Assembly: GCA_934045075.1 (NCBI GenBank)
Contig: OW203736.1
Location: 18,116,805-18,180,804, forward strand
Length of the DNA: 64,000 nt
Source: Yponomeuta sedellus
Taxonomy: Eukaryota > Arthropoda > Insecta > Lepidoptera > Yponomeutidae
Reading direction: 5' to 3'
Below are positions 9,184 through 20,336 of the stretch, one piece after another; within the stretch, counting starts at the first letter, position 1; the number at the start of each line of letters is the position of its first letter. Below the pieces are notes generated by a model. That model did not search any database, was not told the DNA's origin, and saw nothing but the letters and a program-made list of their open reading frames with translations. Position numbers and translations under genes: made by a program.

Positions 9184-10497
9184 ATGATGCCTGACTGGGA
9201 ATGGGCCCCAGGAATCTTGAGGGCAAAAGAACATAAACAGGCACAAGAGCTGGGTAGGTGTTGCCTTCTGCCTGGATGGGAAGCCCCTATTAGTGACTTC
9301 AATAATAACCTAATCCGATATCGTCTCCCACACAGCCATAACTGTGCGGGATGCTCGCTACATCGCGGCACTATTGAGGATGGAATACACTTCCTGATGC
9401 GGCTTCACCCCGGGCGGCCTGCAGAACGCATACACAGAGAGTACCTATACTTGAGATCTTTCACTGAACATCTATGTGCATGTAGCTTACGACGCTTCCT
9501 CAAAGAGAATACGGGTTGGCTGAAGCTGGGCGGCCGATTCATAGATAAAAACTGGCAATTACTCACATACTGGGAGACAATGACTGGATATGTACCAGGG
9601 GTACCAATGGAGCGTTTAGTTATCGGAGTCGATGACTGGTTGACAAGCACTAAACATAACGGCGAGAGGATATGTGAGGCCCAGTATTTAGAGGATTTGT
9701 ATCGTGAGACAAAGAAGTAAGGCCGCCATTTGTACTATATTTTTATATAAGTTCTGTTACTGTCATTTCTGTGTACAATAGAGAATATTCTATCTATCTA
9801 TCTATCTACCTTGCCGAGGAGTGGGTTCGTCCAGAGCAACTACCAAGTAAGGAAGATTGGGTCAAGAGTGGTATGTGGATGAGAGGGAGGGCTGGCACTG
9901 GTGTACCAACAACTAAGTATAACCATTGACAGTAAACTTAAAACTACGCGTAGATATAAGGGCGTGGATGCCGCCCTCAAGTCGGATAAGGACATAGCGT
10001 GTGAGCTCGAACAACCAACGCAAGAGGTGATGCGTGTGATGCAGAAGAGTGAGGGGGGGGAAGTCAGACCTGTGGTCGTAGGGGGCAACAAATTGTACAG
10101 GAAAATGGACTTCCTTTCCGAACTTGTGGAGAGAGGTTTTTACGGTTCAAAAACTAGTACTCTTTTCGCAGGTGCTGTGGGTAATGAGGCCATCGATAAT
10201 GAGTGGGTAGCAGATATCAGGGACACATCAAAGATCAAAGTCCCTTTGGACCAAAGCCAGTTTGATAACAACCAGTCAAAGTCTACCATCCTGTGTTGCT
10301 GGCATTCCAGGACCACATGATCAACTCAGCGAACATACCTCAGGACTACAAGAGGGTATGGCAAGCCTTATGGCAATCACTGACTACAACTAGCCCAATG
10401 ATAGAGATGGAGGGCAATCATAGAAAATTGGAGAATGGTATACCATCAGGCTGGTGTTGGACGTCTTTGTTGGACACTGTCCTGAATATAGCATCGT
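9184..10497 (+). pseudogene. endogenous viral element: RNA-dependent RNA polymerase, truncated
   Basis: The 9901-10320 frame has RPVVVGGNKLYRKMDFLSE (finger/motif F region), then KVPLDQSQFDNNQS, which is motif A (D-x4-D). A shifted frame gives NGIPSGWCWTSLLDTVLN, a canonical motif B (SG-x3-T-x4-T-x2-N). These are RNA virus polymerase motifs, and the style is closest to toti-like dsRNA viruses of insects. Frame changes occur near 9900 and 10280. A LINE tail interrupts at about 9719-9809. The sequence stops just after motif B, so motif C (GDD) is absent. It cannot encode an active polymerase. Confidence 0.8.
9719..9809 (+). mobile_element. LINE 3' tail with (ATCT)n end
   Basis: A short non-coding stretch with GTGTACAATAGAGAATATTC ends in five ATCT units. 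It resembles the 3' tail of an insect LINE and interrupts the viral polymerase frame. The target duplication was not resolved. Confidence 0.5.
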
Positions 10498-12179
10498 CGG
10501 AAGATTGTGAAATTCACCAGGATTCCGAGGAAATTCACCATGCTATAAGGTATTTTATACATATTTATTACTAGCTTTTTCCCTCGTCTACATCGTCACA
10601 TTTGGTAGTCAACTTTTTTTTATCTTTTTATAGCCCAGATCACGAATCTGAAGAAAGAGCTGATAGATGCCAGAGAGCATTAGACGAATTGAGGAAGGTG
10701 TCAGAAACGACCAAGACCGAGTTAGACAGAGTGGTGAAGATGGGTCTAGAAATAGAGTAACTGAAGAACGTACTAATGAAATTGAAAGTAATGAACCAGC
10801 TTTAACCGAAGAGTCAACCACAGAACGATTGCGCAGCTATTATGGAAGAAACAGATATAAATGGTCATCAGTAGAACCAACGAGAACATCTCGAATGCGC
10901 GCCCGTAATATTGTCAGTATGGCACAACAGGTGAGGACGATTGAATTTACATCCGTCGAGAATTTATGGCAATTACTAGTCAGTGAAAGCATGATAGAGA
11001 TAATACTGAGTCATACTAACAAGAAACTGAACATCTACAAAGAGAAATTTAAAAACAGCAGTAGATCTGAGCTTGGCCCAGTGAACGAACGCGAACTAAA
11101 AGCTTTCATTGGTTTATTGTTTTACTCATCGGTACTTAACTCAAACTATGAGAATGCAGAGTTTATTTTTGCAAAGGATGGCACAGGCCGTGAAATTTTT
11201 CGATGCACAATGTCGAAAAATAGGTTTTTGATTTTGATAAACTGTCTGCGCTTTGATGACTTCGAAACAAGAGCTGAAAGGTCGCAAAGCGATAAACTAG
11301 CCGCCATTCCAGAATTATTTAACGCGTTTATAAAAAATTGCCAGCAATTTTATGCTATGGGTACTCACGTTTGCATCGATGAAATGCTTGTGGCTTTTAG
11401 AGGACGTTGCAAGTTTAAAATATATATGCCAAGCAAACCAAACAAGTATGGGCTGAAAATAATGTTACTCGTCGACGTCCATACTTTTTATATGTACAAT
11501 GCATACATATATTTTGGCAGAGGGTCTGACGGTGAAGGACTAAATGATGAAGAAAAACGACTTCCGATTCCTGCACAAGCTGTCATACGCCTCAGTAAAA
11601 GCTTAGAGGGCAGTAATCGCAACATAACTGCAGACAATTGGTTCCGCACATTGAAATTATTACAAGCGTTAAAGGACCGCGGTTTGACTTAGTTGGGCAC
11701 CCTAAAAAAGAACAAAAAAGAGATTCCTCCGGAGTTCCAACCAAGTCGAGACAGGGTTGTTCAATCTGCACTGTATGGATTCACTAAATACTATACCATG
11801 ATGTCTTATGTTACTAAACCTAAAAAAGCTGTTATATTGGTATCATCTATGGACCACAACAGACTGATATTGTCACTAACAAACCCGTTATAATTGCTGA
11901 TTAATAACAAGACAAAAGGGGGCGTTGACGAAGTGGATAAGAAATGCTCTAATTATTCATGCTCGAGAAGTTTTGTTTTACAGGTTGATGGATTTGAGTG
12001 GTGTCAATGCCTATGTACTTCACAATAAATGTTCAAACAGGCAAGAGATGAGTCGCGGTCGTTTTTTGCTTTCACTTGCTCGGGAATTAGTCCTTCCCGA
12101 AATGAAGTTGCACGTATATAATGAGAGGACCCCTCGTGAATTGCGGCTAACCATTGAGAGAGTTAGAAAATTAAATTAA
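10498..12179 (+). pseudogene. piggyBac-family transposase, 5'-truncated, broken
   Basis: An exon tail (CEIHQDSEEIHHAIR) ends at a GT donor at 10550. After an 84-bp intron, exon two begins at 10634. The body shows piggyBac blocks: CIDEMLVAFRGRCKFKIYMP, ITADNWFRTLKLLQALKDRG, KKNKKEIPPEF and GGVDEVD, which carry the three catalytic aspartates. A frame change lies just after the acceptor, a TAG at 11690-11692 interrupts, and another frame change lies near 11890. The first part of exon one is missing at the junction with the viral sequence. A related complete exon one is found at 16.6 kb. Confidence 0.85.
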
Positions 12180-12769
12180 ATGACAAGAAGCAATACACAA
12201 TAATAATTATATTTTTATATTCAATTCAATGTACTCCAACATTAAATTGAATCAATTACAATTATAATGGAATCAATTATATGAATTATAGTGAATAGAT
12301 ATATTTTAATGACTATAATTGATTGTTATTTATTTAGGATTATTTATTTAAGATGTTCAATGAGCTTTAAGATCACTTAATTTATAATTTAATTGGATAT
12401 TTTAATGTTATTTTCTGGAATGTCTCTCCGGTGGACATCTTTCCGGTTAACATATAATTGAAAGACATAATTATATTATTTTAACCCGTGCTAAGGACAA
12501 CTCAAAAAAGCCTCTAAATAGGTTTTTGAAAGACATAATGTCCACCGCAAAACAAAACAAAACAAAATGTATTAGATCATATGCTTAGACTACCGCAATG
12601 TAATGTAAATATAACGCCTAATTATGTCGTGGCGCCCACGATACAGGCTGTGCCTAGTGTGGGGTCACCGTTGCTCTTATTACTTACACACGCCAAACCT
12701 TTATTTGTCTAAGCACTGTTCTACCAATTTTTATTGTCTCTGTGTATTATTCTTCTCGATAAATAAATA

Positions 12770-12800
<31 letters not shown>

Positions 12801-13149
12801 TATTGTTACCGAAAAGATTTTAGTTCGGCGGTGTAAGTCGAGGGCTGGTTACAATTTTAAATTTTCCTCTTGTGATCTTTGCAGTAAAACTCTGATGTCT
12901 GCATGTATTTCTTTTGTATCTTCTTATCACTGGAATTGGTTTGCATATAGCGTAACATAAACTAAGGTTAGATTTTTGTTGGGGTGGTTTTTTGTACGTC
13001 AAAAGTGTATGTATTGCTTGTTACTAATTATTTCCTATTTTACCTAAACATTCTCATATTATTTGACTTATTCCTCACCACTTGCTGCGTGTATCGCTTT
13101 TGTTGTTGTAGATAATGTGCATGGAGTTTATTTTGTTTGGGATATTTTT
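12180..13149. other. AT-rich flank with a LINE-like 3' tail and (TTA)n
   Basis: 12180-12480 is AT-rich and probably piggyBac 3' UTR. 12481-12530 carries CCCGTGCTAAGGACAA and GCCTCTAAATAGG, pieces also present in the SINE at 8.2 kb. 12620-12760 resembles a LINE 3' UTR and ends in an ATT repeat (12763-12797). I see no gene. Confidence 0.45.
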
Positions 13150-14604
13150 AATTGCACATCAGATAAATATTCACCATTAATGTCCATGTCCGAAAAGATT
13201 CTGCCAGAAACCCAGTTTGGCTTCCAACCGGATCGAGGCACTTGCGAAGCTATATTCTCCGTGCGTCAACTGCAAGAAAAGAGCAGAGAATAGAGTCGTC
13301 AGCTGTACCTTTGCTTAGTTGACCTAGAGAAGGCTTTCGACATCGTGCCTCGCCAAGCTATATGGCTGGTGCTAGGTAAGCTTGGGTGCACGAAAAAGTT
13401 TGTGAGACTGCTTAGACTCCTGCATGACGAAACGCAATGCTGCGTTGCCGTAGACAGTGATCAGACAGACTTCTTACCCGTTACCTGTAGAGGAAGCAAG
13501 TTTGCGTTTTAGCACCTACTCTGTTCGCCTTATACTTTGCGGTGGTAGTTACGAGTAGAGGAGTCTTACAAACTGTTTCTCAAGGAGTTCGCATCCGCTT
13601 CCGCACAGACGGCAGCCTTTTCAACTTGGCTAGACTTAAGGCTCGCACTAGTCTCACACGCACTAAAGTCTCACACTGAGATGAGGTATGCTGATGACCT
13701 GTGCTTCGTAGCAGAATCCCCAGACAGCCTACAACAGCTAATGTCCGCATTTCACCAAGCCTGCCGTAACTTCGGCCTGAAGATCAGTGTCAATAAGACG
13801 GAGGTGTTGTCCCTGGATATACACGGTCACGAGACACTGGCCATAAAACTTGGTGAGGATGTGCTGAAGCAGGTGGATAAATTTCGCTATCTGGGAAACA
13901 CAGTAACATCCAAGTGTGTCCTTGATGCTGAGATCAATAGCAGGGTAGGTGCCGCAGCTGCAGCATTTGGCAAGCTATGTTCCAAGGTCCGCTGCTGTCA
14001 TGACCTTAAGTGGGTCACTAAGATATCGACATACATGGCAATCGTGCTGCCAAAACTCTTATACTCCTCTGAGACATGGTGTGTATACCGCCGCCACATT
14101 CGCACTCAGGATCGCTTCCACCTTAAATGCCTCCGTACCATCATGAACATTAGATGGTCTGATAGAGTGCGCAGATGTTCTGATAGAGTGCGAAATACCG
14201 AAGTTCTGCGACGAGCCAATGTTGGTGGCATTAAGGCCTATTTAATGGGTCGACAGCTTCGGTGGTGCGGTCACGTATCGCGTATGGCGGAGAAAAGAGT
14301 GGCGATGCGCATCTTCTATTCTGAACTAGAGGAGTGCAAGCGGAATCATGGCGGTCCCCTCCTGCGGTACAAGGATGTCCAAAAGCGACACATGAAGAGA
14401 TGCAACATAGAGCCCTCCCGCTGGGAATGTTTGGCAGCACAGCGGCCAGAATGGCGCAGGATGGTGAATAGTCAAGTACGTGAGTTCGAAGTTCAGCGAA
14501 AAGCTGACCTTGATACCAAACGCGACCAGTTAAAACGGCATTCTCACGTGCCCACAGTGAGCACGGAGTTTCGCCGCGAATATAGGCTACATAAACCATC
14601 TTAA
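13150..14604 (+). pseudogene. LINE reverse transcriptase and C-terminal domain, broken
   Basis: ETQFGFQPDRGTCEAIF and LVDLEKAFDIVPR are RT motifs. The long frame 13681-14604 opens with [10 protein letters not shown], the YADD catalytic box, and continues through [24 protein letters not shown] and [15 protein letters not shown] blocks to its stop. Stops at 13291 and 13509 and a frame change between 13510 and 13680 break the upstream part. The style matches the endonuclease fragment at 4.4 kb. A non-coding 3' tail runs to about 14700. Confidence 0.8.
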
Positions 14605-14700
14605 GCGCACCAGCGCCATATCTCTGATTAGGGGTCAGAGTGGTCGCCATGGCCAAAATCGGTCGGAGCAATCATCATAATTATGTGTAATATAAAAAAA

Positions 14701-15239
14701 TCTTGATGTTAGATCATTATGATCACTTCATGTGAAAGACGTCTAGTTTTTTTAATATCTCTCTTATAAAGGAGATGTAGGCAATCGGGATCGGTTGGCA
14801 ATCGTGATCACGCAATAAAACAAAAACAAAACGCGAACGAGCGATTGCTACATGCAAATCATCATCATCATCAAATAATCACCTATCAATTTCTTTCTAT
14901 CATTTATATACTACTTTGCAAAATAAATTATTTGACTACAAATAAAATAAATGTTGAACTAAGCAGGTAATTCGAAATTATATTTGACTAATTTTTTAAG
15001 AAACAATCTGCGACCAAAAAAATATAGGTGCGACGAAGCGCGTAGCGTTGCGGAGCGGAAAAGCGTATTTGGTTGAACATGGAAGACCGAAAACCATTGT
15101 AATTATTAGCTGTGCATAATATAAAAGCTTTACTTTAAGATAAATAGCGGTACACCACGAATATAAATTTTAGTTTATTTAGTAATATTTTGAGTTAAGT
15201 ATTTTTAAATCGACGACGTGAGCAAAAGAAGTTGAGCAT
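14701..15239. other. AT-rich interval with a short (ATC)n run, nothing recognised
   Basis: Contains a CATCATCATCATC run near 14857-14873 and two A-rich stretches. No coding motif or terminal repeat was seen. Confidence 0.3.
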
Positions 15240-15967
15240 GCACCGAGCTTGTGCGAAGATGGATGCAGCTGCTCTTGAAGAAAAACAGAGAAAAGACAAA
15301 GAAAGATAAAATAAGAAGAAGGCCTGATTAAAACAATCAGAGACTTTACACGTTGGGAACAGCATCAATTAAGGAAAATTTGGCGGCAAAAAACTCCGGT
15401 CAAACGAGACAAAAAAATGAACAGGCGAGCACAAGAACTTGCGGAAAATAATACTCCACCTCTAGTTCAGGTTCATTCCATTCAAGAATATCCGCAAGAA
15501 GAGCATCAATTGTTAAAAACAGACGCAAATTGAAGTTAAAGAATATTTATTTCACTAGAAGATTGGTTGACCTGGAGAAGAAATAAGACAAAATTAGAGA
15601 GTTTTTACTTGAGGACGAGGACAGCAGGCAAACAGGACCAATTACACATCGAAAAGTTAAAAAGCAAATACGCTTCTTGAATGACAGGTTTCACAATCTG
15701 CACAAGACGTTTATTAAAAAGACAGCTATTGAAATTTCCTACGAGACTATTCGGCATTTTCGGCCTTTTTGGGTAATCTTTCCCAAAGCTGCTTCCAAAG
15801 ACATGTCTTTGGGCTCTGCATATCAACAATAATTTTATTGTACAGGCCTTACAGCAAGCTAAAATACTTACCCATTCTTCTGCTACCGAAGTTGCAAGAT
15901 CTCTTTCCTGCAACCAAACTCTTAACGTTTCCTGCTTAGAGCATAAATGCACACAATGTTCAGACTA
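15240..15967 (+). pseudogene. fragment of an unnamed insect repeat gene (DUF7869-like protein, N-terminal part)
   Basis: Pieces in more than one frame resemble the front of a large insect protein family of unknown role that I associate with repeats: a Lys/Arg-rich start, FLLEDEDSRQTG, VKKQIRFLNDRFHNLHKTF, FRPFWVIFPKA and a CLEHKCTQC zinc-like end. Several stops interrupt. A piece resembling the C-terminal part of the same family sits at 47.7-50.5 kb. The family name is from memory and uncertain. Confidence 0.45.
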
Positions 15968-16645
15968 AAGGGTCAATGTAAAAGAGTATATTGGAACTGA
16001 CACTATTAAAGTGTTGCTGTTGTAATAAAAAACATAGAAAAAATATGCAAAAAAGACAATCGAGGAGGAATAGTTTACCTTTAACTGACGACCTATACGT
16101 CTCACAGACGTCATCGATTTGTTTTGACCATAACTCACAAAATATTGCTCGAGCGGCACCCACCCTCCCGGTACCTTCCTCACTCGTTGTCGTCTACCTG
16201 TCAGTCGACGCCGTGCTCGCGGTGAGCAATCCGTGGACCCGTCAGTGGACAGCTTCTTCAAAAGGTTGTTTTACAGTATTATACTTACGAACCACTCGAA
16301 ATTGACGACGGTAAGGACTTCGCAGCTAAGGACTAAAGCAGTGCCAGCGACCTAAAGCAGTGCCAGCGTTTGTTCGTCGCGAGACCAGTCCTTAGATTGT
16401 TTGACGCAGATATGTCCTTTAGTGCTATATTAATAGAGCCTAGAACGTAATGAGATCATTGCGACGTCGTCGTCGGCTCCTTGCTCGTTCCGTTCGTTTT
16501 GGTCTGTGATACAATAAAGTAATCTTTATGGCTATGAGTATACAGTCGAATATCGTGTAAAGCAACTTATTTTTTCCGATGTTTCGTGATTTCGTCTCGT
16601 TCGCACTCGTTTGACCGTCCTCTGCGCCTTGCTCGTTCGCATACA
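15968..16645 (+). other. 5' flank of a piggyBac copy
   Basis: No gene. A 17-bp unit CTAAAGCAGTGCCAGCG occurs twice near 16333-16368. The last 200 bases lead straight into the piggyBac start codon and probably hold its promoter, but I could not fix the terminal repeat or the TTAA target. Confidence 0.35.
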
Positions 16646-16878
16646 ATGAAACCAGTTGCGAACGATAACCGTTTCGAGGACCTGTTTTCGTTCCAGAAAA
16701 AACGGTTGCGTTTCGCCGTCGAAAAATCGGACAACGACCCACTCCTAGACTGTAGTGTTTTTGACGATGACATTGGAGATCACGATTGTCTTTTGGAAAG
16801 TGGTCACGATACTAATTCAGAACAGTCGGAAGATTGTGAAATTCACCAGGATTCAGAGGAAATTCACCATGCTATAAG
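16646..16878 (+). pseudogene. piggyBac transposase first exon only
   Basis: ATG at 16646 opens MKPVANDNRFEDLFSFQKKR, followed by acidic sequence (FDDDIGDHD) and CEIHQDSEEIHHAIR before a GT donor at 16879. The last 55 bases are almost identical to the partial exon at 10.5 kb, so both belong to one family. No second exon follows; gypsy LTR-like DNA begins within about 10-20 bp. This is the part missing from the other copy. Confidence 0.7.
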
Positions 16879-16884
16879 GTATTG

Positions 16885-17222
16885 TATACATATATAAGAC
16901 TATTTCTTTGAAGAATAAACAAGTTGTGTTTCTCTGTAAACAAAGATTTATTTTCCGGTTACTTAAAACATAACTACTAAACTAAATTTCACACATAGAA
17001 CCAAGCTATTACCTATAATACTTACCTGTAAACAAAGAAACGACATTAAATGTTTATTGTCCCTTTTCTGTTTAATATTTTACATTTCAATTGAAATTCA
17101 ATCTACGTTTCATCTGACAGAACGCATTTGCGAAGACTCTCTTACTACATAATATAACCTAAACAAAGAGCGCGTTTGTGGAGTGCGCTGTACTCAACCT
17201 AAAGAAGAACATATTCTTTACA
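16885..17222 (-). mobile_element. LTR of the gypsy element, boundaries approximate
   Basis: On the minus strand a purine tract (GGGGGGGAGA) is followed by TGTAAAGAATATG, as expected for a polypurine tract and LTR start. A terminus compatible with TG...CA lies near 16885. The end next to piggyBac is ambiguous because both sequences read TATACATAT. Confidence 0.5.
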
Positions 17223-17269
17223 TCTCCCCCCCTTAGGAGGGAAATTCACCAAAAACTTCCGATAAAGAT

Positions 17270-19975
17270 GTATACATCGCGCTGTTAGTTACTCAACCAA
17301 GGAAGGCACAGGGATAAGTTTTGTAACATGAAAAAGGTTTGATTCAATCTTTTTATGACCTGTGTGTATTTTATATATTGAGTGTGAAATCCTTTCCACT
17401 ATCTCGTAGGGTCCAATTTTCAATTCATCTAATTTTTTTCTGTTAAGTTTGTTTCCATTTTCCACGTAAACCATATCTCCCACTCTAAATTCGTAGATTT
17501 TTCGTTTTTTGTCAAATAGCGTTTTGTTGTAGTTGTGTGATATTCTCGTATTCTCAAGGGCTGTTTTTTTATCTGTGATCCAGTCGTTTTGTGTTTGGTT
17601 TTTCTTTAATTCCTTTGTTAGAATAGTTACATCTGTACCATTTAAAAGATATATTGGTGAAAATCCAGTAACCGAGTGTACAGTTTCATTATATTTATTA
17701 ACACATTCATGAGCTATTGTTGTCCAAGTTCTCCTTTCTCCTTCATTGATCTTGCATCTGATTTTATTTATTTTATTACTAATGTTTGATTTAGCCTTTC
17801 ATTTTAACCATTCGAGAACGGTGCATTTACTGCTGTAAATACTATCTGTATCTTCTTGTTTCGTAGAAATTCCTTGAATTCATTTGAATTCATTCCCGGG
17901 TATTGAGCTGTGAGAATCATACCGATTTCCTCTGTTTCTGTTACATTTTTGACTAATTTTATGAAATCATTTGCAGTCTGAGTTTTTGATGTTAGAATGA
18001 ATGCGTACATGGTAAAGTGATCTACTAATAAATGCATGTATTTCTTTGTTGATCTTGAACCTCAAAAACCTCCAATAGTGTCTATAGAAACTATCTCGAA
18101 CGGTTTTGTGGCTGGGCCTAGATGAGAAAGTAAGCCAAATTTGTCATGTCCTCTTGATTTATTTTTGATGCAAATTTTACAGTTTTTACAAACTTTTTTA
18201 ATATTACATATCAAGTTTTTAGCTGCATAAAGCGGACTAATTGTTTTCTGCATTTGCCCAACTCCCATATGACACAGGTTCTCATGTATGTTTTTTACAA
18301 GTGCGATGCTAAAATCTTCTGTAAGTATAATTTTCTCTTTTTTTCCTACCTTTTTAAAATACACACTGTGTTTTCGATTAATTTTGTTCTTTTATTCTGT
18401 ATTTCTTTATTTTTAGTCTGATCTATTAAAATATCATCCAGTGCAATAAGGTTCACAACTTTTAATTGTTCGTCTGTATTTTCATTTGATTCCAGTACCG
18501 AATTTCTGCTGAAGCAGTCTGCTTCCAAATTTTGCTTTCCTGGTGCATGTTTTATTTTGAAGTCATATTGAGACAAATAATATGTTAGATCACCGAGTTC
18601 CTTATCCGTCCTTGCCTTTAGATTCATGTTCTCTAATGGTTTGTGGTGTGAATAAACTGTAAATGGTTTACCTATCAACCAATATTGCCAGTACTGTACG
18701 GCTTCTTTAATAGCTAGACATTCCAAATATATTGCTTTCTTTTTTTTCTGAGCTCCATTTTTAGAAAAGTATGCCACTGGTTATTCTTTTCCGTCAGGTT
18801 GCGTCTGTTTCAATATGGCTCCAATACCTTTTAAAGAAGCATCAGTATAAATTGTGATAGGTAAGTCTTTATCAAAAATTTCCAGAAGGGGTGGGAGCAT
18901 AGCAGATTTTGTATCGTTTCAAATGCTTTTTGGCAATCATCTGACCAACATACTTTTGATTTTTTCGGAGTAAATTATGCAATGGATCTAATATTATCGC
19001 ACTGTTTTGTATGTACTCGTGGTAAAAATTGATTTTTCCTAGGAATTGTCTTACATTTTTCTGTGTTTTCGGTATCCGAAAATTCCTTATTTAAATCAAA
19101 TTGTCCTTTACTGGTTTAACTGAGTTATTTTGAATTAAGCGAAGCGAACGAAGCGCTCGTGGCCTAGGCGAACCGAGTGATTGGATTCAATCACTTGGTT
19201 AAGCAACAACAGGCGCGGCCAGGTACGGGATGGGTGAGCGTCCCGTGACTACCGCTAGTGGCATTTTTCCGAGCGCTTCCGTGCTTCGCAAGGCACGTTA
19301 AGTCGTTGGTGCCGGCTGTCATATAATGGCAGTCGTTAAGCCATGTCAGAGGCCTTATGGGCGGCTTGATAACTTCTGACAGTGAGGCCCGGCCACTGTC
19401 TCACAATCCTCCACCAACCCGGACTTGGCCCCCGTGGTGGAGTATGGCCTAACCTTCCTGCGATGTAGGAAGAGACCCGTGCCCCAGCAGTGGGGACATA
19501 TAAGGGTTGATAACGAAAATTTTGAATTATGTGGCCTAGATATTTTACGGAGTCTGCTGCAAATGTGCATTTTGTAAATTTTTGCCTAAAGCCTTCAGAT
19601 TTGATTGCTTCTAACAACTGTGTCAGATGATCTATGTGCTCAGCAAAAGTTTTTGAAAATATAAGTATATCATCGATGTATATCACGGCAAACTCAGTAA
19701 GTTTATATTTTCTCAATATATTACTTAATATCCTCTGAAAAATTGCAGGTGAAGTCTTTAGTCCAAATGGTAGGCAGGTCCATTGGAAATGTCCTTCTTG
19801 TGTTATAAATCCTGTTTTCTTTCTGTCTTCGATTCTTAAAGGAAAAGACCAAAATGCGGAATTTATGTCTAGAGTAGAAAACAGTTTGCAATTCCTAGTC
19901 TTTGTTATTAAATCTTCAATTAACGGAAACGGTTGAGCTTGAGGTATTACTATTTTGTTCAGTCATCGGTGTTGC
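17270..19975 (-). pseudogene. Ty3/gypsy pol: reverse transcriptase, RNase H, integrase
   Basis: Read from 19975 downward: CLPFGLKTSPAIFQRILS and FAVIYIDDILIFSKTF (the YIDD box of RT), KYLGHIIQN, then a SINE (19138-19518), then RNase H (LECLAIKEAVQYWQYWL, FKIKHAPGKQNLEADCFSR), an HHCC zinc finger (HENLCHMG...CKNCKIC), integrase core pieces (MHLLVDHFTMYAFI) and a C-terminal GPYEIVERIS block ending at 17289. Stops and frame changes occur throughout. Gag and protease are absent. The 5' end stops at about 19975 in unrelated DNA. Confidence 0.85.
19138..19518 (+). mobile_element. 5S rRNA-derived SINE inside gypsy, 11-bp target duplication
   Basis: ACTTGGTTAAGCAACAACAG and GGTACGGGATGGGTGA match the 5S rRNA internal promoter (GTTAAGCAAC...GGATGGGTGAC). 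ATTTTGAATTA flanks both ends (19127-19137 and 19519-19529). A related copy, split by a LINE, lies at 41.0/46.2 kb. Confidence 0.85.
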
Positions 19976-20027
19976 CAGACTAATATCACTTTGCCGCCTT
20001 TTTCAAATGAAGAGAATCAAGGTGCTT

Positions 20028-20336
20028 CAGGGTGCTAACTAGCGCCACCAATGGAAAAAAGTCATAAGTTGTGTTGTGACAACTATTTTTTAAACATACA
20101 GTCTAGACACTAGAATCAACAACCAAGGACTTCAATCACTTTCCGCCAAAAACAGCCGGTTTAACAGAAATCCATTATAGTTCTAATCTTTTGATCATAT
20201 GTTCTAGACTGTAAGTTTGAAAAATAGTTATCACAGTTGTTAAGATTTCTCATGTTCACTTTTAGATAAAAACGTTCTATAAAAAAGTTATGATTTTTTC
20301 CATTGGTGGCGCTAATTAGCGCTCCGAAACGCCTTA
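20028..20336. mobile_element. foldback MITE
   Basis: Arms start near CTAACTAGCGCCACCAATGG on the left and match the reverse complement at 20291-20335 over about 50 bases. Matching continues at lower identity into the middle (TCTAGACTGTA near 20205 against TACAGTCTAGA near 20100). No open frame. Confidence 0.75.

Noticed and set aside
10498..16878. A single piggyBac with a 5-kb insertion
   Set aside because: The part carrying the transposase body lies upstream of the part carrying exon 1, in the same orientation, and the end of exon 1 is present in both, so two copies or a rearrangement fit better.
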